Positions 1 to 5,506 of a DNA stretch of 6,985 nucleotides are shown here, one piece after another (within the stretch, counting starts at the first letter, position 1; each line of letters begins with the position of its first letter). The notes beneath the pieces are model-generated. The model was not told the origin of the DNA and searched no databases. It saw only the letters and a list, made by a program, of their open reading frames with translations. The stretch lies in contig JAEWIK010000040.1 of assembly GCA_023387135.1 (NCBI GenBank), positions 1 to 6,985 on the forward strand, in the 5' to 3' direction. Both the position numbers and the translations under genes were made by a program. This DNA comes from Actinomycetes bacterium. GTDB lineage: Bacteria; Actinomycetota; Actinomycetes; Propionibacteriales; Propionibacteriaceae.

Positions 1-849
1 AAGCTCACCGACCTGCAGCGCAGCCAGCTCATGGAGGCGGAGGCCGTCGTGGCGGGCGCCCGCGGGCAGCTGCGCCTCATCCGCGACACGTCCGACCTCG
101 CCGCCGACGCCGCTGCCACCTCCACCTGGATGGTGCCGCGCGGGCTGTCGGACCTGCTGCAGCAGGTAGGGACGGGAGCCGACGCCGAACTGCTGCCCGC
201 GTCGGTCCCCATCCTCGACAAGGAACAGTTCATGAGGATCGACGATCTCGAGCGTGACTTCGCCGCCTACGGCCAGCTCGTGCCCGAGTCGACGCTGACG
301 AACGAGGCCGCCGCCGTCCTCACCCGCACCGCGAGCAGCGCGTGGGTCGGCGACCGGACGGGCTACGACGACCTCGTCGACGCCGTGGACGACCTCGTGG
401 GCCCCGAGACCCTGGCGAAGGCGGTGACCGTCGACGCCTCCCCGCGCTTCGTCATGTCGTCGCGCACCAACCAGTTCCCCGTCACCCTCACCAACAACCT
501 CGACGAGCCGATCAGGCTGAAGGTGGTCGTCGACACCGACAACCCGCAGCGGGTGAGGGTCCCCGACACCTCCGTCATCACCATCGCGCCCGACCAGAGC
601 GAGACAGTCAACGTCCGCCCCGAGGCCAGCGGCAACGCCGTCGTGAGGGCCCAGGCGTACGCCGCGACAGACTCGGGACGCCGGGTGACGAGGGCCACCA
701 CCATCACCATCGAGGTCACCGACCTCGGTTTCATCGGCTGGCTGATCGTGCTGGGCTCCGGCGGCGTGCTCGTGCTCGCCACCACCTTGCGCATCCTTCA
801 GGTGCGCCGGAAGAACTCGACTGCCGGCACGGAGGGTACGCATGGCTGA
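1..849 (+). CDS. DUF6049-like (Rv3909-type) membrane protein, C-terminal part
   Basis: The reading frame is open from base 1 (it begins K-L-T-D-L-Q), so this is the 3' end of a larger gene and the ATG at 31 is internal. 282 codons are visible. The first part is an Asp/Ala-rich alpha/beta-like region. Codons about 145-240 form a beta-rich, Ig-like module (core FPVTLTNNLDEPIRLKVVV, then VTIAPDQSETVNV-like strands). One hydrophobic membrane segment follows (nt 730-792, GFIGWLIVLGSGGVLVLATT), then a short basic tail (RRKN) and the stop. The topology is thus a large extracytoplasmic part with a C-terminal anchor. This architecture, and its place directly before a murJ-pseudokinase gene, match the DUF6049/Rv3909 family of unknown function. 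The stop (847-849) lies inside the murJ start region, an 8-nt overlap that suggests translational coupling. A role in envelope assembly is inferred only from the conserved neighbourhood. Confidence 0.75.
   Translation, partial: KLTDLQRSQLMEAEAVVAGARGQLRLIRDTSDLAADAAATSTWMVPRGLSDLLQQVGTGADAELLPASVPILDKEQFMRIDDLERDFAAYGQLVPESTLTNEAAAVLTRTASSAWVGDRTGYDDLVDAVDDLVGPETLAKAVTVDASPRFVMSSRTNQFPVTLTNNLDEPIRLKVVVDTDNPQRVRVPDTSVITIAPDQSETVNVRPEASGNAVVRAQAYAATDSGRRVTRATTITIEVTDLGFIGWLIVLGSGGVLVLATTLRILQVRRKNSTAGTEGTHG
831..836 (+). promoter_or_regulatory. Ribosome binding site of murJ
   Basis: GGAGGG lies 5 nt before the ATG at 842, inside the last codons of the upstream gene. It supports 842 as the start. 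No promoter is needed between the two genes because they overlap. Confidence 0.7.
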
Positions 850-3800
850 AGCGAGCAGCGGTCGGCGATTGCTGAACGCCACGGCGGTCATGGCCTCGGG
901 CACGATGGCGTCGCGCGTGCTGGGCTTCGTCAGGCAGATGCTGCTGGCGGCCGCGCTGGGCAACGCCGGCCTGCGTCCCGACCTGTTCGCCATCGCGACC
1001 CTGGTGCCGAACTCGCTGTACATGCTGCTGGCGGGCGGCACGCTCAACAACGTCCTCGTCCCCCAGATCGTGCGGGCCGTCGTCCACGACGAGGACGAGG
1101 GCAAGGCCTTCATCGACAGGATCGTCACCGCATTCCTGCTGGCGCTGGGAGTGCTCACCGTGCTGCTCACGGTGGCCGTGCCGTGGGTCATGACCGTCTA
1201 CGCCAGCCAGTGGCAGGCGCCGGGTCTGGAGAACGCTTGGCAGAACCTGCTGCTGATGAGCTACATCACGATGCCGCAGCTGTTCTTCTACGGCGTCTTC
1301 TTCCTCATCGGGCAGATCCTCAACGCGCGCGACGTGTTCGGGCCGATGATGTGGGCGCCGATCGCCAACAACGTCGTGTCGATAGCGGTCTTCGGTGCCT
1401 ACATCGGCGTGTGGGGGTCGAACGCCGCTCGCGGCACCGCCTTCACCAACGAGCAGGTGTGGTTGCTGGGGGCGGGCTCGACGCTCGGCATCCTCGTCCA
1501 GACGCTCGTCCTGGTGCCCTACCTGAAGAAGGCCGGGTTCAGCTACCGTCCGCGCTTCGACCTGAAGGGGACGGGCCTCGGCAGGACGTTCCACATCGCC
1601 AAGTGGATGGTCGGCTACGTGGCGCTGACCTCGCTGGCCCAGCTCGTCGTCACCAACCTGGCCTCCACGGCGTCCGCCGCCGACGTCGCCGCCGGCGCCG
1701 GCCTGAACGCCTACCAGCAGGCCTACCTGATCTGGATCCTGCCGCACTCACTGCTGACGGTGTCGCTGGCGACGGCGCTGCTGCCCGCCGCCTCACGGTC
1801 TGCCGCCGCCGGCAACCTGCACGGGGTCACGTCCGAGGCGGTGCGCGCGCTGCGGCTGGCGACCACCTTCCTCGTCCCGGCGAGCCTCGGCCTGCTGGTG
1901 CTGGCCGACCCCGTCACCCGGCTCGCCTTCGGTCACGGCAACGGCGCGGACGACTACCACCTCGTCGCCTGGGCGCTGATGGCGTTCGCCATCGGCCTCG
2001 TCCCCTACACGATCCAGTACCTGTACCTGCGCGCGTTCTACGCGCTCGACGACACCAAGACCCCGTTCCTGCTGCAGATCGGCATCTCGGGCGCGAACGC
2101 CCTGCTCGCCGTCGCGTTCGTGCTGCCGTTCTCGAGCCCGTCGACGGTGGCCGCCAGGCTGGCGCTGTCGTACTCGGTCTCGTACTTCCTGGGCTTGTGG
2201 ATCACGCATCGGGCGCTCGCCAAGCGCATCCCCGGGCTGCCGGGACGGGAGACCCTGAGGCACCTCGTCCGCCTGGGGGTGGCGACCCTGCCGGCGGCCG
2301 CGATCGCGTGGGGCGTCACCTTCGTCTTCTCGCGCTTCGGCGGGGTGCCGCTGCAGCTGGTCGGGCTGGCGCTCGCCGGGGTGCTGGCGGTGGCGGCGTT
2401 CTTCTTCCTCGCCAAGCGCATGGGCATCCCGGAGGCCGCCGAGCTGCTGGGCCTGCTGCGCCGCGGACGCCGGGCTCCCGAGCCGGACGACCCGGCGCTG
2501 GCGACCGCCGAGGTGGCCGACGCGCCGCTGCTGGTGGAGGAACTGCTGGCCGACGCCGAGGAGTCGGCGCGCTGGAAGGAGTTCGCGCCGCCCAAGGACG
2601 CCGGGCCGGACGCGGGCAACGAGCCGGGCGGCGTGACGCCCGTCCCCCAGGCCGACGCCGACGACGTCAACGCCAACCCCGACGGGGAAGGGGTTTTCGT
2701 CGCCGTCAGCGCGCCGGAGCCGCCCGAGACGCTGCTGGAGTTCCCCGAGCCCACCCGCGAGGAGTCCGCCGACGAGCCCACCAACCTCGTGGACGTCGGC
2801 AGGATGCTGGCCGGGCGCTACGAGCTCGTCGAACTGCTGGCGTCGCGGGACGGCCAGCGCACCTGGCGTGCCGAGGACACAGTGCTGGCGCGCAACGTCC
2901 TCATCCAGGTGCTCGCCGACGGCGACCCGCGCGGCCCCAAGATGCTGGAACTGGCGCGCCGCGCCGCCATGGCCACCGACTCCCGCTTCCTGCGCGTGCT
3001 CGACGTCGTCGAGGCGACCCCCGGCGAGCACGGCGTCTACGTCGTGTACGAGTACGCTCCCGGCCAGACCCTGCAGCTCGTGCTCGCGTCCGGCCCGCTG
3101 TCGGGTGCCGAGACCGCCTGGATCGTCCGCGAGGTGTCGGACGCGGTCGCCCTGCTGCACGCCGACGGGCTGTACCACGGGCACCTCAGCCCGGCGACGG
3201 TCCTCATCACCCCGAGCGGCAACGTGAAGATCATCGGGCTGCTGGTGGACGAGGCGCTGCCCGACCCGCCCGAGCCGGGCGTCGCCCAGGCCGAGGACGT
3301 CGAGGCGCTCGGCAAGCTGCTGTACGCCTGCCTGGTCGCACGCTGGCCGGGCGGCGACAGGTACGGCCTCGCCGCTGCCCCGCTGTTCGAGGGCAAGCTC
3401 GCGCTGCCCAGCCAGGTGCGCAGTGGGGTCGCTCACCCCGTCGACGTCGTGGTGGACCGCATCCTGTCCGACGTCCCGCGTCAGGGGGCCTCACGGCTGC
3501 TGACGGCACAGGACGTCACCACCGAACTCTCCCTGGTGCTGGGCCCGAGCAGCGCGGCCGCCGACCTGCGGCTGCGGCTCGGCAACACCGGCCCGGGGAT
3601 CGCCGCCGTCTCTGCCATCACCCCGCCCGTCCCGACCCCGGCCCGCCAGCGGTTCGAGGTCAGCGAAAGCGTGCCTGTCGAGCTGACCGGCGACCCGACT
3701 GAAGAGTACGTGAGGCCGGAGGAGACCCCGCCGCCGTACACCCCCGTGCCGCCGCCGTCACCCGAGGCCGCCAAGCCGCCGCGCGGCGGTCGGGCCCGCC

Positions 3801-4387
3801 TCGGCCTCGGGGTGGCGCTCGCGCTCATCGTCGTGGTCCTGCTCGTCTACCTCGCCGTCACCCGGCAGGGGCCCGCGGCGGCGCCTGCCCCGTCCCCCAC
3901 GCCGAGTGCCACCCCGACGGCGGTGGCGATCGTGAAGGGCTACGACTTCGACCCGCGGGCCGACGGCGGCTCCGGCCAGGAGAACCGCAAGCTCGTCCCG
4001 CTCGCCTTCGACGGCGACCCCGCCACCGTGTGGACGACCGAGCGCTACAAGACGAAGCCGACCTTCGGCGGCCTCAAGCCGGGCGCGGGCCTCGTCCTCG
4101 ACCTCGGCGAGGTGAAGAAGATCACCTCGGTGACGCTCAGCCTCGGCTCGGGCACCACGGCGCTGGAGGTCAGGGTGCCGGCGGCGCCGGCGATGGGCAC
4201 GCAGCCGCCGATGGACTCGCAGGCGGACTGGCGCAAGGTGGCGTCGACGAACGCCGGCAGCGGCACCGTCTCGCTCGCCATGAACGGTGAGACCACCCGC
4301 TACCTGCTCATCTACCTGACGCAACTCCCGCCGGTCGAGGACGCGCACTTCAGGGGAACCGTCGCCGAAGTGAAGGTGCTGTCGTGA
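842..4387 (+). CDS. murJ: Lipid II flippase MurJ fused to a pseudokinase and an extracellular discoidin-like domain
   Basis: A 1181-residue membrane protein, almost the length of M. tuberculosis MviN/Rv3910 (1184). Residues about 1-540 are a polytopic MurJ/MviN flippase that moves lipid-linked peptidoglycan precursor across the membrane; SRVLGFVRQ (24-32) carries Arg25 and Arg31, matching E. coli MurJ Arg18 and Arg24, and VPN (55-57) and Asp47 are also retained. Residues 541-650 are an acidic, Pro-rich cytoplasmic linker. Residues about 657-900 have a Ser/Thr kinase fold with no catalytic residues: Gln689 replaces the VAIK lysine, HGHLSPATV (779-787) replaces HRDLKPANI, and GLL (799-801) replaces DFG. 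A Thr/Pro-rich stretch (944-975) precedes a membrane segment (about 985-1005). The exterior then has a Pro/Ala/Thr stalk and a discoidin/galactose-binding-like domain (about 1030-1181; AFDGDPATVW, LDLGE, TRYLLIYLTQL). In mycobacteria the pseudokinase is phosphorylated by PknB and recruits FhaA; the same is inferred here. Its stop overlaps the next start. Confidence 0.95.
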   Translation: MAEASSGRRLLNATAVMASGTMASRVLGFVRQMLLAAALGNAGLRPDLFAIATLVPNSLYMLLAGGTLNNVLVPQIVRAVVHDEDEGKAFIDRIVTAFLLALGVLTVLLTVAVPWVMTVYASQWQAPGLENAWQNLLLMSYITMPQLFFYGVFFLIGQILNARDVFGPMMWAPIANNVVSIAVFGAYIGVWGSNAARGTAFTNEQVWLLGAGSTLGILVQTLVLVPYLKKAGFSYRPRFDLKGTGLGRTFHIAKWMVGYVALTSLAQLVVTNLASTASAADVAAGAGLNAYQQAYLIWILPHSLLTVSLATALLPAASRSAAAGNLHGVTSEAVRALRLATTFLVPASLGLLVLADPVTRLAFGHGNGADDYHLVAWALMAFAIGLVPYTIQYLYLRAFYALDDTKTPFLLQIGISGANALLAVAFVLPFSSPSTVAARLALSYSVSYFLGLWITHRALAKRIPGLPGRETLRHLVRLGVATLPAAAIAWGVTFVFSRFGGVPLQLVGLALAGVLAVAAFFFLAKRMGIPEAAELLGLLRRGRRAPEPDDPALATAEVADAPLLVEELLADAEESARWKEFAPPKDAGPDAGNEPGGVTPVPQADADDVNANPDGEGVFVAVSAPEPPETLLEFPEPTREESADEPTNLVDVGRMLAGRYELVELLASRDGQRTWRAEDTVLARNVLIQVLADGDPRGPKMLELARRAAMATDSRFLRVLDVVEATPGEHGVYVVYEYAPGQTLQLVLASGPLSGAETAWIVREVSDAVALLHADGLYHGHLSPATVLITPSGNVKIIGLLVDEALPDPPEPGVAQAEDVEALGKLLYACLVARWPGGDRYGLAAAPLFEGKLALPSQVRSGVAHPVDVVVDRILSDVPRQGASRLLTAQDVTTELSLVLGPSSAAADLRLRLGNTGPGIAAVSAITPPVPTPARQRFEVSESVPVELTGDPTEEYVRPEETPPPYTPVPPPSPEAAKPPRGGRARLGLGVALALIVVVLLVYLAVTRQGPAAAPAPSPTPSATPTAVAIVKGYDFDPRADGGSGQENRKLVPLAFDGDPATVWTTERYKTKPTFGGLKPGAGLVLDLGEVKKITSVTLSLGSGTTALEVRVPAAPAMGTQPPMDSQADWRKVASTNAGSGTVSLAMNGETTRYLLIYLTQLPPVEDAHFRGTVAEVKVLS

Positions 4388-4950
4388 CGGCCGTCACCGA
4401 ACTCGACGACAGCACGCTGCTGGCGGCTCACGTCGCCGGCGACCAGCACGCCTTCGCCGAGTTGTTCGCCAGGCACTCCGACAGGCTGTGGTCGCTCGCG
4501 CTGCGCACGATGCGGCATCCGCAGGAGGCCGAGGAGGCCCTGCAGGAGGCGATGCTGTCGGCGTTCCGTCGCGCGGGCGACTTCAGGGGTGACGCCGCCG
4601 TGTCGACCTGGCTGCACAGGATCGTGCTCAACGCGTGCTTCGACAGGTTGCGCCGGCTCAAGGTCAGGCAGGCCCAGCCGCTGGAGGACGAGGTGCTCGC
4701 CACGCTGGCCGCCGCCGAGCCCGGGCCCGAGGAGGCGACGGTGAACGCCGCCGTCGGCGAGGAGGTCGAGCGTGCCCTCGGGCAGTTGTCGGCCGACCAG
4801 CGGGCCGCGCTCATCCTCGTCGACCTGAATGGGTACTCGATGGACGAGGCGGCAGCGATCCTGGGCTGCGCCCCGGGGACTGTGAAGAGCCGTTGCTCGC
4901 GGGGCCGGGCCAGGTTGGCCCCGCTGTTGCGACACCTGGTGGAGGCATGA
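4384..4950 (+). CDS. sigM: ECF-type RNA polymerase sigma factor, SigM-like
   Basis: A 188-residue sigma-70 family protein of normal ECF length. Residues about 13-92 form sigma region 2: AFAELFARHSDRLW, then HPQEAEEALQEAMLSAFR (core-binding helix) and FRGDAAVSTWLHRIVLNAC (the -10 recognition part). Residues about 124-183 form region 4, with LSADQRAALILVDLNGYSMD, the recognition helix around APGTVKSRCSRGR, and the C-terminal helix. The start is GTG at 4384, sharing GTGA with the murJ stop; GAAGG at 4372-4376 is a possible ribosome site 7 nt upstream. Position directly after murJ-pseudokinase matches SigM (Rv3911) of mycobacteria, which responds to envelope or oxidative stress there; the same regulon is inferred, not shown. 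ECF factors usually have a membrane anti-sigma partner; the downstream gene is in that place but lacks a membrane segment. No promoter is visible close upstream, so expression probably comes from the operon. Confidence 0.88.
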   Translation: MTAVTELDDSTLLAAHVAGDQHAFAELFARHSDRLWSLALRTMRHPQEAEEALQEAMLSAFRRAGDFRGDAAVSTWLHRIVLNACFDRLRRLKVRQAQPLEDEVLATLAAAEPGPEEATVNAAVGEEVERALGQLSADQRAALILVDLNGYSMDEAAAILGCAPGTVKSRCSRGRARLAPLLRHLVEA

Positions 4951-5000
4951 TGGGAACCGGACCGCGATCGGACGCGTCTGAGCCCGTGTCACAGCCTGCC

Positions 5001-5007
5001 GAGGGAG
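5001..5007 (+). promoter_or_regulatory. Ribosome binding site that decides the start of the small downstream gene
   Basis: GAGGGAG lies 5 nt before the ATG at 5013. The competing starts at 4947 (ATGA overlap with the sigM stop) and 4950 have GGAGG at 4941-4945, only 1 or 4 nt away. Codons 4950-5012 end in A or T in about a third of cases, unlike the nearly all-G/C third positions of neighbouring genes, which also favours 5013. Confidence 0.5.
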
Positions 5008-5012
5008 CCCCG

Positions 5013-5279
5013 ATGTCACACCAGTCTTCCGACGGCTCGGACCTCACCGCCGAGGAAGAGCAGCGCGTGAGCCGTCTGCTGGCCGCCCTGCCCGGTCTCG
5101 CCATGCCGGGCGACGTCTTCGCAAGGATCACCGCCGCCATCACGTCCCAGGCCGCCACCCGCGCCGCCCTGCTCGCCAACGACGCCGAGCCGACGCTCCC
5201 CGCCGTCCCCCTGGAGAAGCAGATCTCCTTCCAGGCCGAGAGCCTCCCCTCCGCCCCCGACCCCGAAGACCGCGACTGA
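5013..5279 (+). CDS. Small soluble protein downstream of sigM, possible reduced anti-sigma (RsmA-like) protein
   Basis: An 88-residue protein (110 or 109 residues if the ATG at 4947 or 4950 is used). It is hydrophilic, with an acidic N-terminus (LTAEEEQRVSRLLAALPGLA), a short helix-like segment MPGDVFARITAAITSQAATR (31-50), and an Ala/Pro/Glu-rich tail ending APDPEDRD. No signal peptide, membrane segment or HxxxCxxC zinc motif is present; the protein has no cysteine. The MP-x-x-V-x-x-R-I/L-x-x-A-(I/L) pattern resembles one I associate with proteins encoded after actinobacterial sigM genes, and the gene sits where mycobacteria encode the SigM anti-sigma factor RsmA (Rv3912), which is much longer and membrane-bound. 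It could therefore be a reduced SigM regulator, but that rests on position and one short motif. It is co-directional with sigM and presumably co-transcribed. It could also be an unrelated small protein. Confidence 0.6.
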   Translation: MSHQSSDGSDLTAEEEQRVSRLLAALPGLAMPGDVFARITAAITSQAATRAALLANDAEPTLPAVPLEKQISFQAESLPSAPDPEDRD

Positions 5280-5312
5280 ATCACTGTGCCCGTGGCCTCA
5301 CTCCCTGGGTGC

Positions 5313-5413
5313 GTCGACCCTTCGTGACTCGCGCTCCGCGCGCCCTCAGGGATCGACGGAGGCCTGCGCCCGGACGATGGCTGAGGTCCGAGCGTCAGCG
5401 AGGAGTCACGAAG
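5313..5413. repeat. Intergenic foldback (inverted) repeat
   Basis: A perfect 11-bp inverted pair, CTTCGTGACTC (5320-5330) and GAGTCACGAAG (5403-5413), encloses a second pair, CCTCAG (5344-5349) and CTGAGG (5381-5386), and a short CGCTC/GAGCG pair (5332-5336, 5390-5394). An alternative hairpin pairs GTCGACCC (5313-5320) with GGGATCGAC (5349-5357) with one bulged base. No credible coding frame crosses it. The layered, imperfect palindrome looks like a dispersed intergenic palindromic element; on RNA it could also act as a structured 3' end for the sigM operon. Copy number cannot be judged from this window. Confidence 0.6.
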
Positions 5414-5439
5414 CCCTCGTCCGTCATGTGCTGTTAGGC

Positions 5440-5487
5440 GGGGGTGGCTGTGCCGTGTGGGACCGTGGTGGACGCACAGCCACCCCC
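5440..5487. terminator. Hairpin between convergent genes, likely bidirectional terminator
   Basis: A perfect 14-bp inverted repeat: GGGGGTGGCTGTGC (5440-5453) and GCACAGCCACCCCC (5474-5487), with a 20-nt loop. It lies 19 nt past the stop of the minus-strand surface gene and about 160 nt past the end of the plus-strand operon. The stem is very GC-rich; neither side has a proper U tract, which is common for hairpins at actinobacterial gene ends. The convergent position is the main argument for a terminator. Confidence 0.65.
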
Positions 5488-5506
5488 AGCGGTGGGCAGG
5501 GGGGTC

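Noticed and set aside
31..849. ATG at 31 as a true gene start
   Set aside because: The frame is open to base 1, no Shine-Dalgarno sequence precedes the ATG, and the protein family is much longer.
1793..3436. 547-codon open frame on the minus strand inside murJ
   Set aside because: It is antisense to a certain gene, rich in Arg, Gln, Gly and His with no domain signature, as expected from high third-position GC on the other strand.
1183..3702. 839-codon open frame on the plus strand in another frame of murJ
   Set aside because: Arg/Ala/Gly-rich low-complexity translation with no family resemblance; the overlapping MurJ frame is unmistakable.
4312..5019. 235-codon minus-strand frame over sigM
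   Set aside because: No recognisable domain and fully antisense to the sigma factor gene.
5280..5506. tRNA or small RNA gene in the intergenic segment
   Set aside because: The paired segments do not form a cloverleaf and no T-loop-like GGTTCRA sequence is present; the foldback and hairpin explain the structure.
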